Assembly (NCBI GenBank): GCA_009839745.1
Contig: VXPE01000011.1
Location: 15,910 to 54,807, forward strand
Direction: 5' to 3'
DNA from: Candidatus Poribacteria bacterium
GTDB lineage: Bacteria; Poribacteria; WGA-4E; WGA-3G
Length of the DNA: 38,898 bases
Each line of letters starts with the position of its first letter. Position 1 is the first letter of the stretch. A program made the position numbers and the translations under genes. Below the pieces are notes generated by a model. It made no database searches and had not been told where the DNA came from. It worked only from the letters and a program-made list of their open reading frames with translations. Positions 5,664 to 12,915 of this stretch are shown piece after piece.

Positions 5664-6422
5664 ATGTGTCGTATGGATTTTCCGATACACACTCTCATAG
5701 ATGAAGCAGCAGCTGAAACCTGGGTGTTGAACCATTTCCACTCCGAAGGTCTGTGTTGTCCGAAATGCCAAGCGAGCGTCTCCGGGGCACGCCACTTCCG
5801 TAAGACCGCAACAAGTGGTCTTGACGTCTATCGCTGCAAACACTGCGAGAGCATCTACAATCTCTATACAGGCACGGTCTTTGCACACACGCAGTTTCGC
5901 CCCTCACAGGTGGTGCTGCTTTTACGCGGCATCTGTCAAGGTGTTTCGAGTTCACAACTTGCCCGTGAGTTAGAGATCCCCCGTCAAACCGTGCTTGCGA
6001 TCAGACGTAAACTTCACGCCTCGGCGGCGCAGCTACAGCCTTCGGTGGCTTTACCGGACGCTGAAGTTGAAACAGATGAGATGTTCCAAAACGCGGGTGA
6101 AAAAGGCGATAAGCACGGTGATCCTTCGGATCCGCCGCGTCGGCGTGGCAATAAACGGCGCGGACACGGCACTTATGAAAAGGATCGTCCCCCGATTGTT
6201 GGGACGAAAGGTCGTGAAAGTGGGTGTCTGCGCTTACGTCTTGTGCATCGCACGGAGGCTCTGACGCTTTCGTCCCACGTGCATCAACTTACACTGCCGA
6301 CGGCGACGGTATATCCAGAGGGTTGGCGTGGATATAACAGCATTGAACGTCTGCGTAAGATCGTTTTACATAAAGATGGCGAGTGGGCGAGAGACGCAGA
6401 CGGTGATGGTCTTTCCGAATAG
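5664..6422 (+). pseudogene. IS1595-type transposase, 3'-truncated
   Basis: The protein starts with a zinc ribbon (CCPKC at 31-35 and CKHC at 58-61) followed by a helix-turn-helix (SSSQLARELEIPRQTV) and an ISXO2-like catalytic core (EVETDEMFQNAGEKG, first Asp about 138; VYPEGWRGYN, where the family usually has D rather than E in TDxW; HKDGEWARDADGDG). It stops right after GDGLSE, where intact relatives continue with a segment holding the last catalytic residue (NT[LI]EG) and 40-60 more residues. I find no continuation in other frames and no flanking inverted repeats. Probably an inactive insertion-sequence remnant. ATG 5673 is an alternative start. Confidence 0.75.
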
Positions 6423-6472
6423 ACTGCAGGGGTAATTGCTTGGCATTCTTATATACAAATGGAGTATAATTA

Positions 6473-6961
6473 TTGTCTGAGGAGATCAAGAAACGTATCT
6501 ACATTGATACGTCAATTCCGAGTGCTTACTATACATTACGAACCGACGACGGCTCACGCGCACGGCAAAGGGTGACTCGGCAGTGGTGGGACGAATACGC
6601 GAATGTATTTATTCTGACTTCAAGCCCTGCTGTTATTGAGGAACTGAGTGATGGAATAAGTGAGAAAACCCGAGATCGGATTGCTCTGGTAGAAAATCTT
6701 GAGATATTGCCAATCACTGCTGATATCCGTCAAATTATGCAGCTTTATATTGACAGGTTCATAATGCCCCAAGATCCGTCTGGTGATGCGCTTCATTTGG
6801 CAATTGCTTCTTTTCATAGGATGGACACGCTGCTTACGTGGAACCGTTCGCATATTGCCAATGCGAGTAAAATTCCTATCATCCAGCGGATTAATCGAGA
6901 ACTCGGCTTAGCAACACCAGAATTAACAACACCGTTGAATTATTTGGGAGGCAGTGGCTAA
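6473..6961 (+). CDS. PIN-domain ribonuclease toxin (VapC-like)
   Basis: A 162-residue PIN-domain protein with the acidic cluster expected of a metal-dependent ribonuclease: D12 in YIDTS, E56 in AVIEELSDG, D105 in DPSGDALHLAIAS, and TWNRSHIAN. The TTG start at 6473 is preceded by GGAG at 9 nt. The gene directly downstream (6963-7199) is small and likely its antidote, the reverse of the usual antitoxin-first order. It is a paralogue of the broken PIN gene at 3160-3621. A TATAAT (6465-6470) abuts the start, so promoter placement is uncertain. Confidence 0.8.
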   Translation: MSEEIKKRIYIDTSIPSAYYTLRTDDGSRARQRVTRQWWDEYANVFILTSSPAVIEELSDGISEKTRDRIALVENLEILPITADIRQIMQLYIDRFIMPQDPSGDALHLAIASFHRMDTLLTWNRSHIANASKIPIIQRINRELGLATPELTTPLNYLGGSG

Positions 6962-6962
6962 A

Positions 6963-7199
6963 ATGGAAGACAGAAAAATTATAGAAAACGAAGAAAGTGC
7001 TGAATGCGAAATTGTTAAGGAGGTTCGCGAAATTCGGCATAAAATATCGGCACGGTTCAACCACGATGTCGGTCAACTGGTCGCACACTATCAAGCGTTA
7101 GAGGAAAAAATGCGGCAGTCTGGTAAATATCGGTTTGCTGCCCTACCGAATGAGAACCCCAAAATTGCGGAACCCGCCAATATTGAAACATCAGACTGA
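6963..7199 (+). CDS. small antitoxin-like partner of the PIN toxin
   Basis: A 78-residue charged protein. Its central part, IVKEVREIRHKISARFNHD, resembles small helical proteins found next to PIN genes in cyanobacteria and other phyla (family recalled, not searched). I use ATG 6963, just after the PIN stop codon. GTG 6954 is only 2 nt from the GGAGG at 6947-6951, too close. The pair is presumably co-transcribed and the product likely neutralises the PIN nuclease. No DNA-binding domain is obvious. Confidence 0.65.
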   Translation: MEDRKIIENEESAECEIVKEVREIRHKISARFNHDVGQLVAHYQALEEKMRQSGKYRFAALPNENPKIAEPANIETSD

Positions 7200-7323
7200 A
7201 GTAGTTGAAGCAACGACAGCGTGTCCTCCGGAATGAACGGAAAAGAACGAATGGATTGAGCGTTTGAAAACATACTGCAAAACGGATACGCTCGCTACGG
7301 TTGAAATCCATAAGGTATTGAAA

Positions 7324-7360
7324 GAAAAAAGCACCTACCCCATATAATGTGAGAGGTGCT
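7324..7360 (-). terminator. rho-independent terminator for the PD-(D/E)XK-like pair
   Basis: AGCACCT (7330-7336) and AGGTGCT (7354-7360) form a 7-bp stem. Read leftward it is followed by six T residues (7324-7329), the classic signature. It would end transcripts of the minus-strand genes 8764-7518 and places the MITE at 7374-7492 within their 3' untranslated region. Confidence 0.65.
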
Positions 7361-7373
7361 ATGAAAACAGAAC

Positions 7374-7492
7374 AGGACTTACGCAAGTTGCATAAAAAAG
7401 CGGTAACTGTCACCGAAAAAGGCGTTATTCAGTGATTTAACCCCCTCAATCCCCCTTATCAGGGGGACTTTAAGAGAAAATGCGTAAGTCCT
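7374..7492. mobile_element. MITE-like element, second family (AGGACTTACGCA ends), copy 1
   Basis: A 119-bp element with perfect 12-bp terminal inverted repeats AGGACTTACGCA (7374-7385) and TGCGTAAGTCCT (7481-7492), flanked by AAC on both sides (7371-7373 and 7493-7495). An internal hairpin CCCCCT-TATC-AGGGGG (7451-7466) also occurs at 11990-12005 and 29520-29534. No ORF. A related copy is at 29399-29560 and a lone end at 38721-38731. Confidence 0.7.
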
Positions 7493-7517
7493 AACTATAA
7501 TGTAAATTTAAGCCGAC

Positions 7518-8123
7518 TCACGCCTTCTGGGCGACCATACTCGAGAGGATGCCGAGGATCCTGCCGGGCTGTTGAATTGGATAGACCTCCATACCAATGT
7601 GTAGACACTTTCCTTCCAATTTAAGAAACAGCCAATCTATTCCTGTTGTGGAGGCACCATAAACACAAGGGATATCATTTCCGCGTTCAGCATTAAAACG
7701 CTGTACGGCAAGCATCTCAGCAATACATTGCCCCATACCTAGTTTCAGATCGTCCTTCTTCGCCTCAACAAGAACGATCATAGGGGCCTGTAACAAATGC
7801 TGCACTGGCGACAAGCTGACTAAAAAATCGCACACCCCGGTTAATCCGCTTTCCTCATCAACACTAAACTCAATACCGGAAAAAAAACTGATACGGCGAT
7901 CAAATTGCTCGCGGAGTTCAAACAATACATCAGCAACAATCAGTTCTGATTTTGCCTTTTCTGTCCCTATTGCGGCAGCCAACTGAACCTTTTTTGTCAA
8001 GAATTCTGTGAGATAACTACTGGGAACAATTGTCTCTATTTCAGCAAAAAGGCTAGGGGCCTCAACGATGTCTAGTTGAAACGCCGTTACCACTGCATCC
8101 AACGTAAAATTGCTATAAGCCAT
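7518..8123 (-). CDS. PD-(D/E)XK nuclease-like protein, tandem copy B
   Basis: A 201-residue protein with an endonuclease-fold signature: E...SELIVADVL near residue 60, FSVD.ESGLTGVCDFLVS (acidic residue), then IVLVEAKKDDLKLGMGQC (E-A-K core) and a C-terminal VYGASTTGIDWLFLKLEGK. I start at ATG 8123, preceded by GGAGGG at 6 nt, rather than far upstream at 8210. The gene is a close paralogue of 8159-8764 with a 35-bp gap and is likely co-transcribed. The family is widespread in cyanobacteria but functionally uncharacterised as far as I recall. It may be nuclease-derived. No methyltransferase is adjacent. Confidence 0.7.
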   Translation of the reverse strand: MAYSNFTLDAVVTAFQLDIVEAPSLFAEIETIVPSSYLTEFLTKKVQLAAAIGTEKAKSELIVADVLFELREQFDRRISFFSGIEFSVDEESGLTGVCDFLVSLSPVQHLLQAPMIVLVEAKKDDLKLGMGQCIAEMLAVQRFNAERGNDIPCVYGASTTGIDWLFLKLEGKCLHIGMEVYPIQQPGRILGILSSMVAQKA

Positions 8124-8158
8124 ATCTATCCCTCCAACTACCTCACCGCTTTTGTCTC

Positions 8159-8764
8159 TCACGCTTTTTGTGCGACCATACTGGAAAGGATGCCAAGGAT
8201 CCTGTCGCACCGCTCAATCGTGTAGGTCACCATATCAATGTGCAGACATTTTCCTTCCAACTTGAGGAACAGCCAATCTATCCCTGTTGTGGAAGCACCA
8301 TAAACACAAGGGATATCGTTCCCTCTTTCTGCATTAAAGCGTTGGGCGGCGATCATCTCGGCGACACACTGTCCAAGCCCAAGTTTTATGTCAGCATTTT
8401 TCGCTTCAACAAGGATGAGAACAGGAGCTTCCACATAAAATTGGTTTGGTGACAGACTCACTAAAAAATCGCACACGCCGGTCAAACCCTCTTCAGGGTC
8501 AACGCTGAAGTCGGTTCCAGAAAAGAAACTGATGTGTTGGTCACAGTGCTCGCGAAGTTCAACCAGAACATCAGCGACAATCAATTCTGAACGTGCTTTT
8601 TCGGTGCTGATAGCGGTAGCTAATGGTGTCTTTTTTGCTAATGCCGTCGTCAGGTGGGCACTGGGGGTTACCACTTCTACTTCAGCAAAGAGTGCCGCGG
8701 ATTCAACGATCTCTAATTGAAACGTTGTTACGACTGCTTCCAGCGTAAAATTGCTATAAGCCAT
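8159..8764 (-). CDS. PD-(D/E)XK nuclease-like protein, tandem copy A
   Basis: A 201-residue protein of the same length and design as 7518-8123. It starts MAYSNFTLEAVV and carries SELIVADVLVEL, GLTGVCDFLVSLSP and VLILVEAKNADIKLGLGQC. The copies are nearly identical at VYGASTTGIDWLFLKLEGK and at the end (RILGILSSMVAQKA) and differ mostly in the middle and in the region after KCLHI. The start has GGAAGG at 8 nt. It lies upstream of copy B in a two-gene operon ended by the terminator at 7324-7360. Recent duplication with divergence is the simplest explanation. Confidence 0.7.
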   Translation of the reverse strand: MAYSNFTLEAVVTTFQLEIVESAALFAEVEVVTPSAHLTTALAKKTPLATAISTEKARSELIVADVLVELREHCDQHISFFSGTDFSVDPEEGLTGVCDFLVSLSPNQFYVEAPVLILVEAKNADIKLGLGQCVAEMIAAQRFNAERGNDIPCVYGASTTGIDWLFLKLEGKCLHIDMVTYTIERCDRILGILSSMVAQKA

Positions 8765-8844
8765 TGCTTGAACCTTCCGTCGACATTATCGTAAGGACAA
8801 CTTCAGAGCGTCATACACCTGTAACGGCACCCCGCGTATGCCTA

Positions 8845-10779
8845 CTACTGTTTCTTCTCGTCCTCGTCAACGACTTCGTATTCAGCGTCAACGACCTCGC
8901 TATCCGCGGAATCCGCTGTCGGACCGGCAGCAGATGGATCGCCTGCAGCAGCTCCTGGATCCGCACCGGCATCCGCTGTCTGTTGATACATCTGCGCAGA
9001 AACTTCATGCCAGACTTGTGTTAACGCCTCCGTAGCGGATTGGATTTCAGCATGGTTGTCCGCTTCCAATGCCTGTTTGACCCGGGCAACGGCATCGTTC
9101 ACTTTCTCCTTGGAAGCATCGTCTACCTTGTCCCCGAACTCGTTCAGGTTCTTCTCAGTCTCGTAGACCATAGAATCCGCCTGGTTACGCGTCTCAACCT
9201 CCTCACGTTTCTGCTTATCCTCTTCGGCGTGTGTCTCTGCATCTTTTACCATCTGATCAATCTCGGCATCGGTAAGCCCAGAGGATGCGGTAATGGTAAT
9301 CTTTTGCTCCTTACCGGTTGCAGTATCCTTAGCAGACACGTTGAGGATGCCGTTTGCGTCAATATCAAACGTCACTTCAATCTGTGGAATACCTCTGGGA
9401 GCTGGTGGCAACTCGCTCAAACGGAAGCGTCCGATGGTTTTGTTGTAAACCGCCTGTTCCCGTTCACCTTGGAGGACATGCACATCGACCGAGGTCTGAT
9501 TGTTCTCAGCCGTCGTGAAGACATTCGATTTCTTCGTAGGAATTGTTGTGTTCCGGTCAATCAACCGTGTGAACATGCCACCGAGTGTCTCAATCCCAAG
9601 TGAGAGCGGCGTGACATCCAACAAAAGAATATCTTTGACTTCTTCATCCCCAGCGAGCACACCGCCTTGGATTGCGGCACCAATCGCGACGACTTCATCT
9701 GGATTGACCCCTTTGTGGGGTTCTTTGCCGAAGAGTTGTTGGACGGCTTCTTGAACCTTAGGCATGCGCGTTTGTCCACCGACGAGGATAACCTCATCGA
9801 TATCGGCGGGTTGCATTTCAGCGTCCGCCAGAGCCTGTCGACAAGGATCGAGCGACCGTTGGACGAGGCTATCTGTAATTTGCTCCAGTTTTGGGCGAGT
9901 GAGCGTCAAGTTAAGGTGCTTCGGTCCGCTGGCATCACTGGTAATAAAAGGCAGGTTAATCTCAGTCTGTTGCGTGCTGGAAAGCTCACACTTTGCTGTT
10001 TCTGCGGCTTCTTTCAGGCGTTGCAGTGCCATCGGATCGTTGCGAAGGTCGATGCCTTGGCTACTGAGGAATTCTTGCGCCATCCAGTCAATAACCGTCT
10101 GATCAAAGTCATCACCCCCGAGGTGTGTATCACCATTGGTACTTTTCACCTCAAAAACGCCATCTCCGATTTCCAAGATAGAGATGTCAAACGTGCCGCC
10201 CCCGAGATCATAGACTGCGATCTTTTTATCGCCTTCATTTTGCAACCCGTAAGCGAGAGATGCGGCGGTCGGTTCGTTGATAATCCGCTCGACCTCTAAC
10301 CCCGCGATCTTCCCTGCATCGGCTGTCGCCTGACGTTGGGAGTCGTTGAAGTAGGCAGGAACGGTAATAACCGCTTTCGTGACCTCCTCTCCAAGGTATG
10401 CCTCGGCGGTTTCCTTCATTTTCCGCAAAACCATAGCGGAGATTTCAGGCGGCGAGTAATCCTTGCTCTCAATATTTACAGCGACATCGCCATCTTTACC
10501 TGCTTTTAATTCATAGGATACACGATTGGCATCGTCCCCAATCTCGTTATATTTCCGTCCCATGAACCTTTTAATCGAAAAGATTGTATTTTGTGGGTTC
10601 GTGATGGCTTGTCTTTTTGCGACCTGTCCGACGGGACGTTCACCGTCACTGGTGAAACCAACAATCGAGGGAGTCGTTCGGTTTCCTTCGGTGTTTTCAA
10701 TCACCTTGGTATCACCGCTCTCTAAAACAGCCACACATGAATTTGTTGTCCCTAAATCAATTCCAATGACTTTGCTCAT
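8845..10779 (-). CDS. dnaK: chaperone protein DnaK (Hsp70)
   Basis: An ATP-dependent chaperone of the cytoplasm. The start is ATG 10779, with AAAGGAG at 8 nt, giving 644 residues. The ATPase domain begins [17 protein letters not shown] and contains [24 protein letters not shown], the phosphate loop DLGGGTFD and [13 protein letters not shown]. The substrate-binding domain and lid follow, and the protein ends in an acidic tail ([12 protein letters not shown]). grpE and dnaJ are not adjacent. The upstream region lacks a recognisable CIRCE element but has a sigma-54-like promoter at 10898-10913. It is the last gene of a long minus-strand run. Confidence 0.97.
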   Translation of the reverse strand: MSKVIGIDLGTTNSCVAVLESGDTKVIENTEGNRTTPSIVGFTSDGERPVGQVAKRQAITNPQNTIFSIKRFMGRKYNEIGDDANRVSYELKAGKDGDVAVNIESKDYSPPEISAMVLRKMKETAEAYLGEEVTKAVITVPAYFNDSQRQATADAGKIAGLEVERIINEPTAASLAYGLQNEGDKKIAVYDLGGGTFDISILEIGDGVFEVKSTNGDTHLGGDDFDQTVIDWMAQEFLSSQGIDLRNDPMALQRLKEAAETAKCELSSTQQTEINLPFITSDASGPKHLNLTLTRPKLEQITDSLVQRSLDPCRQALADAEMQPADIDEVILVGGQTRMPKVQEAVQQLFGKEPHKGVNPDEVVAIGAAIQGGVLAGDEEVKDILLLDVTPLSLGIETLGGMFTRLIDRNTTIPTKKSNVFTTAENNQTSVDVHVLQGEREQAVYNKTIGRFRLSELPPAPRGIPQIEVTFDIDANGILNVSAKDTATGKEQKITITASSGLTDAEIDQMVKDAETHAEEDKQKREEVETRNQADSMVYETEKNLNEFGDKVDDASKEKVNDAVARVKQALEADNHAEIQSATEALTQVWHEVSAQMYQQTADAGADPGAAAGDPSAAGPTADSADSEVVDAEYEVVDEDEKKQ

Positions 10780-10897
10780 CTTCGATTTCTCCTTTGCATA
10801 AATATGATAGATTTCAGAATTAAGCACAAACTATGGTGAATTCCGGTTAGCGTTCTTGGAACTGGCACAAACCAACAGTTTCTGCTACAACATAGTA

Positions 10898-10967
10898 TGC
10901 AATATTTATGCCAATGGTAATTGATGGAAATAAGGGAAATTCCCGCGGGTTGTCTGCCAAATTGGCA
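10898..10967 (-). promoter_or_regulatory. sigma-54-like promoter and upstream palindrome before dnaK
   Basis: On the minus strand 10913-10898 reads TGGCATAAATATTGCA. GG and GC are separated by exactly 10 nt, as in the -24/-12 consensus TGGCAC-N5-TTGC. Upstream, TGCCAAATTGGCA (10955-10967) is a perfect 13-nt palindrome that could bind an activator dimer. Chance matches to -24/-12 are not rare, so this is tentative. Confidence 0.4.
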
Positions 10968-10996
10968 CAGTCTTAAAAGGGTTGTGGTTCTATATG

Positions 10997-11830
10997 TCAA
11001 TTTGACTTACTACCGCCCGCATATCTTCCTTTAAGAACCCCCCATGTCGTCGATAATTTTTCATCGGGTTCAACAGCCAAAATCTCTTGGATACTACTCC
11101 CCTGAATTTCTTTAACCTCATCCTGTGAAAGCCCACGGTTAAAGAGTGCAAACTCATCAATAACGCCGTTATAGTAGCGATTGAGGGCGGGCGGATCCTC
11201 CCTACCGAGTAAGAGCGGGGCATCAATCGGCACCAGTTCATTCCCATTCTTCGGATAATCTATCAGGACCTCGCCATCGAGATAGACAGTCCACCACTCA
11301 CCACTCTGAAATGAAACAGCGACGTGTTGCCATTTGTCTTTAACGACATCGCGGGGGCTTTGTGCCGGCACAACGCGTCCACCCGTCAACTTCCATCCCA
11401 TCCATATAAAACCGTCGGGATGGAGCAGCACCTCGAAAAATTCCTGCACGTCAGGTCCCTTCGCTGCTATGAGTTGCCATGTGCCGGGTCCCGCCTTCAA
11501 AGTGGGCAGAATCCAAGCGACAATCGTAATTCCATCGGTAAATTCAAAGGCATCGGAATGCTCTACGCTAACGATTCCATCTTTTCCGCCGAAATTCACC
11601 GCTTTCCCGAATTTCCCATCCGTCCACGACGTATCCCCCTCTAATTTTCCATCCTGTCCGTTACCCGAGAGATCCGCCACGGCTTTACCAGCCCCCTCTT
11701 CAAAAGCGAAATAGACGACCAACCCCTCAAGTTCCGCGGCTGTGCCGATACTTTGTAAACTCACCACCAGACACACAACACACAAGCATACCCTCTTCAC
11801 ATACGGGGTTTTGGTCTGTAAGTTACGCAT
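10997..11830 (-). CDS. secreted LamG-domain protein
   Basis: A 277-residue exported protein. It has a basic N-terminus, a hydrophobic segment (VCLCVVCLVVSL) and a likely cleavage site near GTAA/ELEG. The mature part is a concanavalin A-like/LamG sandwich: LVVYFAFEEGAGKAVADLSG, NGQDGKL, FGKAVNFGG, then WQHVAVSF and WTVYLDGE, then YNGVIDEFALFNRGLSQDEV. Such domains bind carbohydrates or surface ligands. The start at 11830 has GGAGG at 7 nt. The C-terminal LSTTWGVLKG resembles the end of the second LamG protein (20212-21033). It lies between the PhyH gene and dnaK, with a terminator hairpin (11871-11899) before it. Confidence 0.85.
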   Translation of the reverse strand: MRNLQTKTPYVKRVCLCVVCLVVSLQSIGTAAELEGLVVYFAFEEGAGKAVADLSGNGQDGKLEGDTSWTDGKFGKAVNFGGKDGIVSVEHSDAFEFTDGITIVAWILPTLKAGPGTWQLIAAKGPDVQEFFEVLLHPDGFIWMGWKLTGGRVVPAQSPRDVVKDKWQHVAVSFQSGEWWTVYLDGEVLIDYPKNGNELVPIDAPLLLGREDPPALNRYYNGVIDEFALFNRGLSQDEVKEIQGSSIQEILAVEPDEKLSTTWGVLKGRYAGGSKSN

Positions 11831-11870
11831 GAGTATCCTCCAGTTTTATAAGGTTAAGTCATGAAACGAT

Positions 11871-11899
11871 ACGGGCGGATGCCAAGAACACCCGCCCGT
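11871..11899 (-). terminator. GC-rich hairpin between the PhyH and LamG genes
   Basis: ACGGGCGG (11871-11878) and CCGCCCGT (11892-11899) form a perfect 8-bp stem with a 13-nt loop. It lies after the minus-strand PhyH gene and before the LamG start. The T-rich tail is weak (ATCGTTTC on the minus strand). Confidence 0.5.
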
Positions 11900-11983
11900 G
11901 AAACACTCACATATATCTCTACAGTGCATCCCATAAATAGTTTCAGCGTATTGTCCAATAGCATTTCTCATAGGAGAAACCCC

Positions 11984-12009
11984 CTAAATCCCCCTTATCA
12001 GGGGGACTT
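11984..12009. repeat. dispersed CCCCCT-TATC-AGGGGG hairpin
   Basis: A 6-bp perfect stem with a TATC loop (11990-12005), embedded in ctaaatcccccttatc and followed by gacttg. It is the internal hairpin of the AGGACTTACGCA-ended MITE family (7374-7492 and 29399-29560), here without those ends, just past the PhyH stop codon. It may also slow or end transcription of that gene. Confidence 0.5.
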
Positions 12010-12036
12010 GTAGGACATTTACTGATAAGATAGGTT

Positions 12037-12759
12037 CTAAGCAAACGGAAATGTTCCTTGATATCCGCGCGGACGAGAGACATGCCAAACACCTTCGTAC
12101 ATCGGTGTTACCTGATAATGACACACAACATTGCTCCGCTCCATATCGTCCCGTTCTTTGGCACCCTGATGCGGGATATGGTTGATAAACACGACACAAT
12201 CCCCTGCTTTCGGATACAGGATAACGTGTTCTTGTGCCTCACACCATTCCTCGAATTTAGGACGATCTATCGGATAGAGGTGCGGTGGTTCTGTTAGATG
12301 ACCGCCTTTGATAAACTTGAGGTGTCCCTCACCCGGATCGTTGTCTTGGAAGTAGTAGGTGGTGTTAATCCCGACGGGTGCCATTGCAAACGGATGTTCT
12401 TGAACATATCGCTGTTCCTGCCAATAGCCATAAAAATCCATGTGCCACTCTTGGAGATACGGACCCGGATTGATGTGTGCCCGTAGGCTCCGAAGTTGGC
12501 ACTGTTTGCCCATTAACCCCTCAAGATAGGGGCGGACACTCGGATGCCCAACGAGCGGTTGGTACGTATCGGGTTCGCGATCGAGCAAGGTATCAAACCA
12601 CATGTTCCCGACAGCGTTTAGACCTTCCTCCCACCCTTTCTCACGGGCATAGTTAATCCGCTGACGGATATTCTCTGTCTCATCTGGCGACAACGCCCCC
12701 TCTATCAAAACGAAGCCGTTCTGTTGCAATTTCTTGAGCTCATCTTTGATGCCTGCCAT
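12037..12759 (-). CDS. phytanoyl-CoA dioxygenase (PhyH) family protein
   Basis: 240 residues of the Fe(II)/2-oxoglutarate-dependent oxygenase type. The metal triad is visible as EWHMDFYGYW (H-x-D) and the distal histidine in FINHIPHQGAKERDD, with a downstream arginine (MERSN) for 2-oxoglutarate. The N-terminal helix (LKKLQQNGFVLIEGALSPDE) is typical. The start has AAGGAG at 8 nt. The true substrate cannot be read from sequence; such proteins hydroxylate diverse small molecules. A structured repeat (12785-12862) occupies the leader. It is one of three PhyH proteins in the window. Confidence 0.85.
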   Translation of the reverse strand: MAGIKDELKKLQQNGFVLIEGALSPDETENIRQRINYAREKGWEEGLNAVGNMWFDTLLDREPDTYQPLVGHPSVRPYLEGLMGKQCQLRSLRAHINPGPYLQEWHMDFYGYWQEQRYVQEHPFAMAPVGINTTYYFQDNDPGEGHLKFIKGGHLTEPPHLYPIDRPKFEEWCEAQEHVILYPKAGDCVVFINHIPHQGAKERDDMERSNVVCHYQVTPMYEGVWHVSRPRGYQGTFPFA

Positions 12760-12784
12760 AATCTCATCTCCTTTTTTAATTTTA

Positions 12785-12862
12785 CCTTGCGGAGAAACAA
12801 CGTATGTTTAGGCACTTACGTGCCTTCCGATACATCCGTCCTCCACTTCGTTACGGACTACG
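12785..12862 (-). repeat. leader repeat with conserved ends, copy 1 (PhyH leader)
   Basis: CCTTGCGGAG (12785-12794) and CCTCCACTTCGTT (12840-12852) are separated by exactly the same distance as in the copy at 16451-16528, with a diverged middle. In the middle GGCAC-TTAC-GTGCC (12811-12824) forms a hairpin. It sits 26 bp upstream of the minus-strand PhyH start. It is either a dispersed repeat or a structured 5' leader. Confidence 0.5.
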
Positions 12863-12915
12863 GGTTGTGTAGGATACCAAGAACTCGCGCGCGAGGCATC
12901 CATAAATTAAAAACC

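Noticed and set aside
6420-6472. Intact insertion sequence bounded by inverted repeats around the transposase
   Set aside because: No inverted repeats found at either side, and the transposase lacks its C-terminal part.
9667-10299. Long plus-strand ORF inside dnaK
   Set aside because: Entirely antisense to the strongly conserved DnaK ATPase domain.
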